DNA of 38,095 nucleotides from Streptococcaceae bacterium (GCA_009779335.1 WREM01000001.1:1-38095), one strand, 5' to 3'; counted from the first letter of the stretch, positions 23,862 to 31,627 are shown. Notes: generated by a model from the sequence alone, not told the origin. Made by a program: numbers and translations.

Positions 23862-23890
23862 AAAAAGCGACATTTGCTAATGTCACTTTT
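23862..23890 (-). terminator. Leader hairpin/attenuator after late promoter 1
   Basis: AAAAGTGACATT and AATGTCGCTTTT pair around a 4-nt loop (one mismatch) and are followed by U-rich sequence. It begins about 5 nt after the expected start of the late transcript, before terS. It could be an intrinsic attenuator or a 5' stabilising hairpin. Confidence 0.68.
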
Positions 23891-23901
23891 CTCATAATAC
23901 A

Positions 23902-23954
23902 AGTATATCAGCTTTTTTCTGTTATTTTTCCTTAAAAAAGATGAATTTGTTGCA
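23902..23954 (-). promoter_or_regulatory. Late promoter 1 (packaging/structural operon), activator-type
   Basis: On the minus strand: TGCAACAAATT (23954-23944), 10 nt, AAGGAAAAA, 14 nt, TGATATACT (23910-23902). The layout and spacings equal those at 15399-15451. It lies just downstream of a terminator that closes the early/regulatory transcript and of the ArpU/DUF722-like gene, the likely activator. No -35 consensus. Confidence 0.72.
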
Positions 23955-23956
23955 AA

Positions 23957-23983
23957 TAAAAAATGATACCACCTCGGGCATCA
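23957..23983 (-). terminator. Terminator after the late-activator gene
   Basis: TGATACC (23964-23970) pairs with GGCATCA (23977-23983), one mismatch, followed on the minus strand by UUUUUUAUUU. It ends the early/regulatory transcript about 80 bp after the 153-aa gene. Confidence 0.8.
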
Positions 23984-24063
23984 CTTTTCAGGTAAAATAA
24001 AAATTTATAAAAGAAAGAAGGAGGGTGCTTTTATATCGTCATCCCAAGACGAGTTTATTTACA

Positions 24064-24525
24064 TTATACCATAGAAACTTTCATTGAGAATTTTCCAGCT
24101 ACCGATAATTCAAATACCGTTTCTTCAAAGCGACGGAAGAAGGGCCAGATGATATTATCATACGCATAATTCTTGCTACGGTCGAGGTATTTATAAGCGG
24201 CACCTTCCACGGTCATACTCTTGTTGATATACACATCACGAATAAGTGACCACTCGGCTTGACTTATACCTGCTTTGACCATATCCACAGCCTCACGCAT
24301 CAGTTCATATTTATGCAAGGTCTTATCTGATTCTTTTTTCATCAAATCCAGTAAGGCTTTTGGCGTATGCACTGGATTTTTCCCTTTAATGATATGATTG
24401 GCATCACTGGGACGCCACGGGCACTCAATCTCTTCGAGACGATTCTTGATTTGTTCATTGAAAGGGTACTGCTTCAGTTTATGTACCCAATAACCGTATT
24501 CTTTAGAAAAATTTACTCTACTCAT
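24064..24525 (-). CDS. Late transcription regulator (ArpU/DUF722-like)
   Basis: 153 aa. Helical, with WSLIRDVYINKSMTVEGAAY, KYLDRSKNYAYDNIIWPFF in its C-terminal half, the layout of sigma-like region 4 found in ArpU/RinA/DUF722-type activators (conserved late-gene regulators of Firmicutes phages). It is the last gene before the late operon. I infer that it activates the two matching late promoters. The start overlaps the 40-aa gene by 8 bp. Confidence 0.72.
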   Translation of the reverse strand: MSRVNFSKEYGYWVHKLKQYPFNEQIKNRLEEIECPWRPSDANHIIKGKNPVHTPKALLDLMKKESDKTLHKYELMREAVDMVKAGISQAEWSLIRDVYINKSMTVEGAAYKYLDRSKNYAYDNIIWPFFRRFEETVFELSVAGKFSMKVSMV

Positions 24526-24640
24526 TGTCGTTAAACACCTCTTTAATTTTTGTAACCACTGTGGCTACGATTGAAAACACACCAGCTAATAAAATCATGG
24601 CTAGCACAGCTAGACATAAAATAATCATTAAACCAAACAT
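24518..24640 (-). CDS. Small single-span membrane protein
   Basis: 40 aa: MFGLMIILCLAVLAMILLAG as one hydrophobic helix, then a short charged tail ending VFNDNE. GGAGACGGC precedes the ATG. It overlaps the genes on both sides (13 and 8 bp), strong support for coding. Function unknown. Confidence 0.7.
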   Translation of the reverse strand: MFGLMIILCLAVLAMILLAGVFSIVATVVTKIKEVFNDNE

Positions 24641-25014
24641 GCCGTCTCCTCGATATTTGCAACCATCTGTTCACGTTGTGCTCTTTTCAAGGCTCTATAC
24701 TCCTGTACCCACTCGGCATCCATATCCATGTCACAAATGAGCTCATATTCTTCAGACGTTGGATCTTGCGAACATGCTCGGTGCATAACATATTTATTGA
24801 TCGTATATTGTGAGAAAAATCCTTCAAACTGTCGGATAATTGCAATTTGTGTGGTGCGTTTACCATCAAGACATGACGCATAGATACCACCGATTTGCCC
24901 TTTGCTGATTTTCAATTTATGATAATCACAGAAGTTATACAGCGACGTGAACCCTTGTTCTTTTGTATATTGAATCACAAGTGATGCAAAATTCTGTTCT
25001 AATTTAATTAGCAT
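24628..25014 (-). CDS. Hypothetical early/middle phage protein
   Basis: 128 aa. Contains KLKISKGQIGGIYASCLDGK, which could be a helix-turn-helix, a central Cys/His (MHRACSQD), and an acidic to basic C-terminus (DMDMDAEWVQEYRALKRAQR). Possibly a DNA-binding regulator by place, directly before the late activator. I do not recognise a family. Confidence 0.65.
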   Translation of the reverse strand: MLIKLEQNFASLVIQYTKEQGFTSLYNFCDYHKLKISKGQIGGIYASCLDGKRTTQIAIIRQFEGFFSQYTINKYVMHRACSQDPTSEEYELICDMDMDAEWVQEYRALKRAQREQMVANIEETACLV

Positions 25015-25180
25015 TGACTTCCTCCAGTTTTCTCATGACTCTAAATTCCCATCCTTTTTTCATTGAGACTTTGACATATCCGATGGTCTCGTTAAATTGT
25101 TCATCTAAGACGTTTACTTCTTCCTCGGTTTGTGCTTTTTCTAGTTTCGTACACAGGTACTTAAAAATATCTACTGACAT
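25004..25180 (-). CDS. Small hypothetical phage protein
   Basis: 58 aa: MSVDIFKYLCTKLEKAQTEE, then YVKVSMKKGWEFRVMRKLEE. It overlaps the next gene by 11 bp. The SD (GAGAG) is weak. It is the first gene after the 312-bp gap downstream of vapE. Function unknown. Confidence 0.66.
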   Translation of the reverse strand: MSVDIFKYLCTKLEKAQTEEEVNVLDEQFNETIGYVKVSMKKGWEFRVMRKLEEVNAN

Positions 25181-25472
25181 GCTCTCTCATTTCTTTGTTA
25201 ATTTCCGACGTTTATTCTAACAAAATTTTAATAATATCAAAGCGATATGATTATTGTCCCATGGTTCATCCCCATTACTTTTCTATATAGATACTATAAG
25301 ACCCTTTTTACAAACGGCTCTGTTAAGCCATTTTATACTTGAATATATTTTTATATACTATTTTGATGATTGGATGCGACATAGAGGTTATAAATATAGA
25401 TATTATGAGGGTTTAGAGGTGTCGCATCGGATTTTTTAGAATGTGTACAGAATGGGTTTCGATGATTATAAA
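25181..25472. other. AT-rich intergenic region downstream of vapE
   Basis: No supported gene. It holds a long inverted repeat (separate entry), a short GGCT/AGCC hairpin near 25316-25330, and a possible minus-strand promoter TTGATA (25240-25235) and TAGAAT (25219-25214) with a short 15-bp spacer before the 58-aa gene. The site next to the replication genes makes it a possible phage origin. Confidence 0.45.
25373..25428. repeat. 9-bp inverted repeat with internal direct repeats, possible origin or terminator
   Basis: GATGCGACA (25373-25381) and TGTCGCATC (25420-25428) are perfect inverted arms 38 bp apart. Just inside, TAGAGGT repeats (25382-25388 and 25414-25420) in the same orientation, with AT-rich DNA between. 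On the plus strand a T-run (25431-25436) follows the right arm. Confidence 0.6.
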
Positions 25473-25494
25473 AGGGGTCTGGAAGCCCCCCTTT
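25471..25494 (-). terminator. Terminator of the replication operon
   Basis: AAAGGGG (25471-25477) pairs with CCCCTTT (25488-25494) around a 10-nt loop, overlapping the vapE stop. A modest U-rich run follows on the minus strand. Confidence 0.62.
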
Positions 25495-26821
25495 ATTTCT
25501 CTCTGATGAATCCACGGTATTTTTTTCCGTTTCTTCTAAATTCTTTTTTGAGCCAATCTTTTTTATTTTTCATTAAATATCCGACTTTATTGACAAGTGC
25601 TCCACGTATATCATTTGATCCCAAGGCGTCAGACACAAAGTCCAAGGTGGCTACTTTTTCCATTCTTTTCACAGCAACAGCTTGATTGGGTCTGTCGTTG
25701 AGGTAATTCTGCGTATAATAGCGACGCTTGAGGGGATCTAAGGTTTCCCAGTCGGCAGGGACTCTCATATCCAGATAGATATTGAGGAGATTCTCGACCT
25801 CGTCGATATGACGGAAATCCTTGCGATAATCATCGATGGTTTCTTCCTCTTCTCGAGTAAAGACCGTTGGAAAACCGCCACGATATAAGGACATGGCTTC
25901 ACCCCAAATTTGGGCAATATCTTCTTCTATAAGGTCATCGAATATCGAGGCTTTTTCTTCGCCCTTACGGCAAATGACAGGGAGAAAACGACGCTCGCCT
26001 GTTTTGTCTTTGAGATAATCCTCTTCATTGGTGGTTCTTGCAATAACGAATTTTTTCGGATAACCTTCTGAACGTCGGCCGTAAGACTTACGGAAACGGA
26101 AAGAGGTTTTAGTAATGAAGGATTTAAGTGATTGAAAGGTGGTCATGTCACTTATGGCCATTTCATCGTCATTGACAATCAGAGCACGCAGCATGATTTC
26201 AATATTATCTTTGTCTTTGAAATCCGTGATAGCATCGGTATAAAATTCACCGCCCAACTTCTGCAAGAGGGTGGTTTTCCCAATCCCTTGGCCTCCGACC
26301 AAATCCAAGACATAATCAAATTTACTGTATGGCTCAAATACTTTCTTTACTGCACCAACAAGCCAAATTAAAGCAATAGATGACACGATAGCATTATCAT
26401 TCGCTCCGAGGTAAGTTTGAAAAAGCTGACCAATCCGATCTTTTCCGTCCCAATTACTGTGTGCTTGTTCCATATAATCTTGGACAGGGTTATATCGGTT
26501 TTGTCTGAAGAATACATCAAGCCCTGATTTTAGAGCGTTTTGTGTGAAGACCACCTGAAGCTCTTGCTCAAAGTAAATGAGGAGGGCAGACTCAAAATCG
26601 CTGGTCATTTCGCCGACGTCGTATTTTGTTCCTCGCAAATTCAGAGCCCGTGTGATTTCCCAATCTTCCGTAAATTCATTATATTTTAGTGAATGTTTGA
26701 GCTGATTATCATGCTGTAAGGCTATAAGCACGTTTTGGCTTGAGTTGACCTTGATGGTATCATTTTCTGTCAGTTGGAACTGCGGTGGCAGTTGTATGAC
26801 TTGATTTTTAATGCGATTCAC
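25493..26821 (-). CDS. VapE-family (virulence-associated E) helicase-like ATPase
   Basis: 442 aa. Walker A GGQGIGKTTLL and Walker B-like ALIVNDDEMA, then TSFRFRKSYGRRSEGYPKKF and TTNEEDYLKDKTGERRFLPV with a probable arginine finger. This is the VapE/D5-like core that partners prim-pol proteins in phages and pathogenicity islands. It is probably the replicative helicase. The start overlaps the prim-pol stop by 4 bp. The name refers to a historical locus and does not mean virulence. Confidence 0.9.
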   Translation of the reverse strand: MNRIKNQVIQLPPQFQLTENDTIKVNSSQNVLIALQHDNQLKHSLKYNEFTEDWEITRALNLRGTKYDVGEMTSDFESALLIYFEQELQVVFTQNALKSGLDVFFRQNRYNPVQDYMEQAHSNWDGKDRIGQLFQTYLGANDNAIVSSIALIWLVGAVKKVFEPYSKFDYVLDLVGGQGIGKTTLLQKLGGEFYTDAITDFKDKDNIEIMLRALIVNDDEMAISDMTTFQSLKSFITKTSFRFRKSYGRRSEGYPKKFVIARTTNEEDYLKDKTGERRFLPVICRKGEEKASIFDDLIEEDIAQIWGEAMSLYRGGFPTVFTREEEETIDDYRKDFRHIDEVENLLNIYLDMRVPADWETLDPLKRRYYTQNYLNDRPNQAVAVKRMEKVATLDFVSDALGSNDIRGALVNKVGYLMKNKKDWLKKEFRRNGKKYRGFIREK

Positions 26822-27627
26822 CTTCCTTTGTATTTTCTAATTATGGACTCCACTGTCCGTTCAAATTCTTTGATGGATAATGGTTCAAGACTGTTTTCAT
26901 TGGCGATTTTAGCCAGTTCATAGGCTTCAAGTGGTTCTACTTTTCGCAGTAAAAGCCCACCAACAAACTTGGCGAGCCCTTGATTTCGTCCACCCACATC
27001 GCCAAAGCCGTGGACAATGGTTTCAAAAAGAGCTGTGGTTTTGTTCTTACTTTTATTTGCATGAACGCTTTGATAATAGATTTCTTGTAAGCCTGAGCCT
27101 GTTTCACGGTTACTGTTTATGGCAGCAACTAACTCACGGCTTGCAGTCATCATTGTGCCTTTATGAGGACTTTTTTCCATGTCCCACTCATACGACCCTT
27201 TATCTGTGGCACTTGGAGCAACTAAAACATAATTGTTATTATGAGCTTTAATATCCACGCCTGGTAACATGCCGATTTGTTGAGAAAGGGTCATGTCGTC
27301 ACGCTTCAGATAAAATAGATGCTTTCCACCTGAAGCTGTTTTCGCTTGAAGTGTAGGAGTGATTAAACTCACGTGTTCCCATGCTTTAAGGCTATCAAAT
27401 CCATTCACTTCATCGCCGTGTCCCACGTCAATATCAATCACGAAAAACCTGTCTGTCTTCAGAGCAATATTAGCAGTAGGGAACTCATCCCATACTTTTC
27501 GCACTTCTTTTTCCGTCATCGGTGGCTTATCAGCAAATGTCATCAGAGGACGCTTGCTTGTTGGACTTATCGGAATAACCGACAAGCCCAATCGTGCATA
27601 TTTAACGGCAAAATCAACCATTTCCAT
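26818..27627 (-). CDS. Bifunctional DNA primase/polymerase (AEP prim-pol)
   Basis: 269 aa. N-terminal AEP domain with DxD at D65/D67 (VIDIDVGHG), GGKH at 100-103 and D124 (PGVDIKAHNN), the three metal/nucleotide sites of the family. A C-terminal PriCT-like helical part (GRNQGLAKFVGGLLLRKVEP) follows. It initiates phage DNA synthesis with the VapE helicase in the next gene, which overlaps it. Confidence 0.9.
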   Translation of the reverse strand: MEMVDFAVKYARLGLSVIPISPTSKRPLMTFADKPPMTEKEVRKVWDEFPTANIALKTDRFFVIDIDVGHGDEVNGFDSLKAWEHVSLITPTLQAKTASGGKHLFYLKRDDMTLSQQIGMLPGVDIKAHNNNYVLVAPSATDKGSYEWDMEKSPHKGTMMTASRELVAAINSNRETGSGLQEIYYQSVHANKSKNKTTALFETIVHGFGDVGGRNQGLAKFVGGLLLRKVEPLEAYELAKIANENSLEPLSIKEFERTVESIIRKYKGR

Positions 27628-27630
27628 AAT

Positions 27631-27810
27631 CTAACCCAACCCTAACAAGCGAACGACTAAAGCCGTGACAAAAACAGCTCCAACAAACGTGCACCACGTC
27701 GCCACAGCTGGAGAAATAGGCTCACGCTTTCTACCCACAGTGGCAATCGTGGCAAAAACACCTGCTATGTAAAGCACAGCAAAAGTCCAAAGTATAAAAG
27801 TAACCATCAT
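27631..27810 (-). CDS. Small two-span membrane protein in the replication module
   Basis: 59 aa: MMVTFILWTFAVLYIAGVFA (span 1), TVGRKREPISPA (positive loop), WCTFVGAVFVTALVVRLLGL (span 2). GGGAGAG precedes tandem ATG codons. It ends 4 bp before the prim-pol start. Unknown; it might link replication to the membrane or act on the host. Confidence 0.75.
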   Translation of the reverse strand: MMVTFILWTFAVLYIAGVFATIATVGRKREPISPAVATWCTFVGAVFVTALVVRLLGLG

Positions 27811-27829
27811 TTTTCACTCTCCCTTATTT

Positions 27830-28354
27830 TTAGAATGGCAAATCTTCATCTTTGATTTCCATAGGACTCCCACCAGGAGCCACCAGTTCTTCTGGTGCTT
27901 CCATAAGGTCATAATTACGATAAACCTTACCGTTTTTACCTGTATTTTCAGTAATAATCAGCGTGTACATTGAGCCAACCGCTTTACGATTCAAAGCATC
28001 ACACAGGGACTGACCGTCTTCAAAATCTGAGTTGAGGAGTTCATCCTCTGCCAGAATGACTGCTTTTTGGAAGAACTTTACCGTGCGTTCCAAAGCCCAC
28101 GACAGGTCTTTTCCGTTCCATTGGTCCACTGTTCCAAAATTGGCACGTTCTTCTTTTTCGTCAAATTCTCCACCAATCACTCTGAAGACATATCGGAGCA
28201 TTTCCCATCCGCTGTCTGATACATTAAATGACGCATTGTAGAGCATGACTGGATATTCTCCTGCTGGGATAGATTCAAATGAACCATTTGCTGAGTCTTT
28301 ACGAGCGTCAAATCCGCTCTCTTTGATTTCTTTTGCAATGTTTAATAGTGACAT
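27830..28354 (-). CDS. DUF669 protein, probable ssDNA-binding factor
   Basis: 174 aa. Matches DUF669: FESIPAGEYPVMLYNASFNV and WALERTVKFFQKAVIL, with an acidic tail ending EIKDEDLPF, very like the SSB C-terminal tip that recruits replication proteins. It follows the Sak4-like ATPase by 11 bp. I infer a single-strand-binding role in the phage replisome. AAGGAGG precedes the ATG. Confidence 0.8.
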   Translation of the reverse strand: MSLLNIAKEIKESGFDARKDSANGSFESIPAGEYPVMLYNASFNVSDSGWEMLRYVFRVIGGEFDEKEERANFGTVDQWNGKDLSWALERTVKFFQKAVILAEDELLNSDFEDGQSLCDALNRKAVGSMYTLIITENTGKNGKVYRNYDLMEAPEELVAPGGSPMEIKDEDLPF

Positions 28355-28365
28355 GTTAGTCCTCC

Positions 28366-29079
28366 TTAAAATTTATCTTTTGTTTTTGGTGAATCGATTG
28401 CTCCACGAATGGTCGATAAGATTTTCAAAATATCCTTATCATCCACTTGGTCTGCTTTATAGACCTTACGCTTACGCTCGACTTTGCGATAATAGTTGTT
28501 ACCGATTTTCTCTGTTTGAACCATAAGATCGGAGTTTCCATTGACCAAATTGACAAACTTATCTTTGAGACTTGGTCGTGCTTTTGTGGCATTACCGTTT
28601 TCGTCATATTCGTTGACTTGGCGACTGATATAGATGACATTCATAGGCAGAGCCTTGAGGTCTAGCACTAATTCCGTAGTGGCTTGATTGAAATAGTCAT
28701 AGGCTTTGCCGTAAGGTACTTCAGACAATGATTTCACATTGAACTCATTACATACGGCAATACGGATCATCTCGAGGACGTCGTCAATAACATCGACGAC
28801 TACTGTTTTGTAGGTATGCTTTTGTGTTTGTAAGGCCAATAGAATTTCACCCACTTGTTCAATGATTGAGTGTGTGATTTTCCCTGTTTGGTCTTTTTCA
28901 TTGCGTAACTGAATCGCTGGCACAGTATTTGCTTCTGCATTTCCATCAGTGTTAAGCACTAATGGAGCGGGAAACTCATTGGCTAAGTAAGACTTACCGC
29001 TCATGGTTTCTCCATAGATGAAGAAATTGCGTGGCGTGTCTTTGGGTGTCATTGGTTTGTTATCAGGTAATTTGTACAT
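28366..29079 (-). CDS. Sak4-like phage NTPase (AAA_24), recombination
   Basis: 237 aa. Walker A GETMSGKS (23-30), Walker B TVVVDVIDDVLEM, then VIYISRQVNEYDENGN as RecA-like core. Phage AAA_24/Sak4 proteins are single-strand annealing or RecA-like recombination factors and usually pair with an SSB-like protein, here DUF669. The start follows GGAG at 9 nt. Confidence 0.83.
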   Translation of the reverse strand: MYKLPDNKPMTPKDTPRNFFIYGETMSGKSYLANEFPAPLVLNTDGNAEANTVPAIQLRNEKDQTGKITHSIIEQVGEILLALQTQKHTYKTVVVDVIDDVLEMIRIAVCNEFNVKSLSEVPYGKAYDYFNQATTELVLDLKALPMNVIYISRQVNEYDENGNATKARPSLKDKFVNLVNGNSDLMVQTEKIGNNYYRKVERKRKVYKADQVDDKDILKILSTIRGAIDSPKTKDKF

Positions 29080-29093
29080 TTTTCATGTCTCCT

Positions 29094-29198
29094 TTAATTT
29101 TTTTCGCAAATACAGTCCGATTTCTCGCAGTATTCGCAGATTTCGTATTTTTCCATTTCCATTTGGTAATACATATCATTTGTGTCTTCCCAGTGCAT
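29094..29198 (-). CDS. Tiny Cys-rich protein
   Basis: 34 aa: MHWEDTNDMYYQMEMEKY, then EICEYCEKSDCICEKN with four Cys (CxxC...CxC). GAGG lies 4 nt upstream of the ATG. It overlaps the helicase 3' end and ends 14 bp before the Sak4-like start. Perhaps a zinc knuckle. The short length limits certainty. Confidence 0.58.
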   Translation of the reverse strand: MHWEDTNDMYYQMEMEKYEICEYCEKSDCICEKN

Positions 29199-30378
29199 GT
29201 AACCTCGTTTCTAAGTAGATTTTTTCATTAAAATCTTTCTTGTGCTCGAGTGCTTGCCAGACGGCCAACTCAATCGTTGCTTTTGTCTCGAATTGATAGA
29301 CCGTGACTTTTTGTGTTTGGCCATTGCGGTAAGCACGACCAAGACTCTGAGCATAATCTTGATAGCTGTATGTTGGGGTGTGATAAATAACAATAGTGGC
29401 GTACTGAAGTTCAATTCCTGCACCTCCTGCTTGATATTGGACGAAAGTGACTGAGTTTTTTAATCGATCACGTTCGTCATAAGATGGGAGCTTGACCGCT
29501 TTGCCGTGGACTTCAAAAATGGTTTTGTCTTTGATTTTTGACTTGAGATATTCCAGTTCTTTCGTGAACTGATAGAAAACAATAATGTTGTCTGTTGTCC
29601 CTTCAGCTAATTCCTTGATATACTCTGCTTTATCTTTGATATTGGCGTAATATCTGAACCCTGCTGCTAATTTTGGAGACGTATCAAAAGCCACATCATC
29701 AAGCACCTGGTCTTTTTCAATGATTTTGTACTCTTTAGATTTTTTGAAATTAATCTTTTGGAAAGTGATTTCTGGTAAATCCAAGGCATCATGTTTGCTG
29801 ATAGATGTACTGAAAGACGTGAACATTTGATTGAGCTCACTCTTTCTTCTGAAATCCACTACTTTTTTAATCACTCGTGATCCAAAGTGTAAGTTTTCAT
29901 AAATGGCATACCGAGCTAAAAACTGTGTCTTGTTTTTCGTCAATCCGAAAATCTTGAAGTAATTGATGGCATCTATCCAACCATTGCTGAGTAACGTGGC
30001 AGAGATTAGAACTGTTTCGGTTGATGTTTTAGAGAGCTGAAATCCTGCTTTCCCACGTTGACTGGTTGGATTTTTAATATAGTGAGCCTCATCAAATATC
30101 ACAAAATAATCAACAAACTCTTTCCAGCTCTTAGCTAGCTTTCCGTAAGATAAAAGAGTGTAGGTAATCTCAGGGTCTAACCGCTCAATTTCTCTTTGCC
30201 ATCCGCCACCTTTGATAACAGCAGGTGGGCAGACCACAAGTAATGGCTTGCCTTTGCCGTACAACTTATAATGGTGTAGGCTGACGAGTGTCTTCCCAGT
30301 CCCCGTGTCCATACCATAAGCCCAAGAGGGTTCTGCATTAGCAAGGGCTTGCTTTTGAAATTCATATAATTCGACCAA
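29176..30378 (-). CDS. SNF2/DEAD-like superfamily 2 helicase
   Basis: 400 aa. Motif I MDTGTGKT (23-30), motif II DEAH (VIFDEAHYIKN), motif III SATLL, and C-terminal motifs V (YQAGGAGIEL) and VI (QSLGRAYRNGQ). A single helicase core without added domains. It acts on phage DNA in replication or recombination, together with the VRR-NUC nuclease just upstream. The start is a TTG at 30378 with GGAGG at 6 nt, inside the 3' end of the nuclease gene (17-bp overlap). Confidence 0.9.
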   Translation of the reverse strand: MVELYEFQKQALANAEPSWAYGMDTGTGKTLVSLHHYKLYGKGKPLLVVCPPAVIKGGGWQREIERLDPEITYTLLSYGKLAKSWKEFVDYFVIFDEAHYIKNPTSQRGKAGFQLSKTSTETVLISATLLSNGWIDAINYFKIFGLTKNKTQFLARYAIYENLHFGSRVIKKVVDFRRKSELNQMFTSFSTSISKHDALDLPEITFQKINFKKSKEYKIIEKDQVLDDVAFDTSPKLAAGFRYYANIKDKAEYIKELAEGTTDNIIVFYQFTKELEYLKSKIKDKTIFEVHGKAVKLPSYDERDRLKNSVTFVQYQAGGAGIELQYATIVIYHTPTYSYQDYAQSLGRAYRNGQTQKVTVYQFETKATIELAVWQALEHKKDFNEKIYLETRLHALGRHK

Positions 30379-30655
30379 TCAAATCCTCCACCTCTTCCAA
30401 ACTTTGAACCACATGGGCTTCACCTCCTGCACTACGGATTTTCAAAATATGATGTATTTGCAATTTGCTCACCCGTCCTTTATCATCTGGACGCTTGACT
30501 TCAAAGGCGACAAATTTTCCAGATATACAAGCGAGAATGTCAGGTGTCCCATTTGGCGTTCCAGGCGTACCTCCAAGTGTTTTAATAAAGTACGCCCCTT
30601 TACTTTTCAGGTACTTTTTAATTTTGTTTTCAAGTGCTTTTTCAGGACCTGCCAT
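30362..30655 (-). CDS. VRR-NUC domain nuclease
   Basis: 97 aa, almost only the nuclease domain. Residues KTLGGTPGTPNGTPDILACI and FVAFEVKRPDDKG give the PD-(D/E)xK site (D of PDIL; ExK of FEVKRP). Phage VRR-NUC proteins are structure-specific nucleases for Holliday-like or flap DNA. It overlaps Gp157 by 1 bp and the helicase by 17 bp, so the three are one translational unit. Confidence 0.88.
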   Translation of the reverse strand: MAGPEKALENKIKKYLKSKGAYFIKTLGGTPGTPNGTPDILACISGKFVAFEVKRPDDKGRVSKLQIHHILKIRSAGGEAHVVQSLEEVEDLIGRII

Positions 30656-31140
30656 TATCGAATCCTCAAACTTTCACCTTGCTCCAAGTGGCAACCTGGG
30701 ACTACTTTACCTATCTTCAAATCTTCAAGTAGTTTTTTCTTATCGAGCTTACGGATTGTTTCTTCACTGAAATAATCAGAGAAGATTTTCTTTTCATCCG
30801 TCACTGCTACTTTCTGAGGATTGTTTTGAAGATTGAAGCTGTTTTTTAAGGTCTTAAATTTCGGCTTGTCAATAGCTCTCATTGCACTATGTAGGTATTC
30901 TCTGAGTGATAACCGACGATTTTGAAGTGAATTTTTGCGATTCTTCATGCGTTCAATTTCTTTCTCCAAGCCGTCCTCGTCATTTTGTAAAGACCGCATC
31001 AGTGCTGCGATATTGTCTGCTTTATCTTCAAATGCACCTTCAATGGCTTCTAAAGTATCGTGTATGACCTCTTGGTCAAACTCGTCCATCTGAAGCACTT
31101 TGAGATAATCATCTGTGAGTTGAAATAAGGTTTGTGTCAT
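30655..31140 (-). CDS. Siphovirus Gp157 family protein
   Basis: 161 aa: N-terminal helices (FQLTDDYLKVLQMDEFD), a coiled coil with AALMRSLQNDEDGLEKEIER and RLSLREYLHSAMRAIDKPKF, and a C-terminal VPGCHLEQGESLRIR. Gp157 proteins of streptococcal and lactococcal phages are Gam-like in layout and may protect DNA ends from host nuclease (family knowledge, not proven). AAGGAGG lies upstream. Confidence 0.87.
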   Translation of the reverse strand: MTQTLFQLTDDYLKVLQMDEFDQEVIHDTLEAIEGAFEDKADNIAALMRSLQNDEDGLEKEIERMKNRKNSLQNRRLSLREYLHSAMRAIDKPKFKTLKNSFNLQNNPQKVAVTDEKKIFSDYFSEETIRKLDKKKLLEDLKIGKVVPGCHLEQGESLRIR

Positions 31141-31288
31141 GATGTTCCTCCTTTGGGGTTTCTTTTAATTTAACCCCTGCTATTTGGGCTAAAATGCGAT
31201 AAAACTGCTCTGTGTCTTTGTTATACGGCAACTCGCCGTCTAGTGATTCTCTTGTCTTGCCACTTTTCATAACATGAACAATCTTCAC
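31109..31288 (-). CDS. Small early protein with GTG start
   Basis: 59 aa from a GTG that directly follows the Cro-like stop (TAAGTG). GGAGG, made by the last codons of that gene, is 6-7 nt upstream. Sequence VKIVHVMKSGKTRESLDGEL, then TEQFYRILAQIAGVKLKE. It overlaps the Gp157 start by 32 bp. The exact coupling supports the gene. Unknown role. Confidence 0.72.
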   Translation of the reverse strand: MKIVHVMKSGKTRESLDGELPYNKDTEQFYRILAQIAGVKLKETPKEEHHDTNLISTHR

Positions 31289-31555
31289 TTAAAATCCTCC
31301 CTTTCGACGCATAAGTTCATTAAAAGCGGACTCATCGCCGAAAAAAATCTGCTCAGTGCTCACACTGTATGTTTGTGCTATGAATTGAGCTTGATAGTGT
31401 TTCATATTGCTGCTGTCCTTCTCCCAGGTGGCAAGTGTAGTTGAACTAATGCCTAACTTGTCCGCCACTTCTTCCTGCGTCACATTGAGCCGCTTTCGCA
31501 AACTAGACAGCGTATGCAGGCGTTCAGGTCTCACAATTTCATTGACATTTAACAT
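31289..31555 (-). CDS. Cro-like XRE-family regulator
   Basis: 88 aa with a central helix-turn-helix (LRKRLNVTQEEVADKLGISS, then TTLATWEKDSSNMKHY). First gene of the leftward early operon. The ATG at 31555 is chosen because AGGAGG lies 7 nt upstream; a longer frame from a TTG at 31591 lacks a good SD. It probably represses the lysogeny promoter and/or its own promoter. The last codons form the SD for the next gene. Confidence 0.86.
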   Translation of the reverse strand: MLNVNEIVRPERLHTLSSLRKRLNVTQEEVADKLGISSTTLATWEKDSSNMKHYQAQFIAQTYSVSTEQIFFGDESAFNELMRRKGGF

Positions 31556-31627
31556 CTTTGACCTCCTTCTTGTTTTATTCATATCCTCCAAGGGTTTTCA
31601 CCTCTCCTTCCAATTTTTTACATTTTC

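Noticed and set aside
25493..26821. VapE as a virulence factor
   Set aside because: The motifs and the adjacent prim-pol fit a phage replication helicase; the name is historical.
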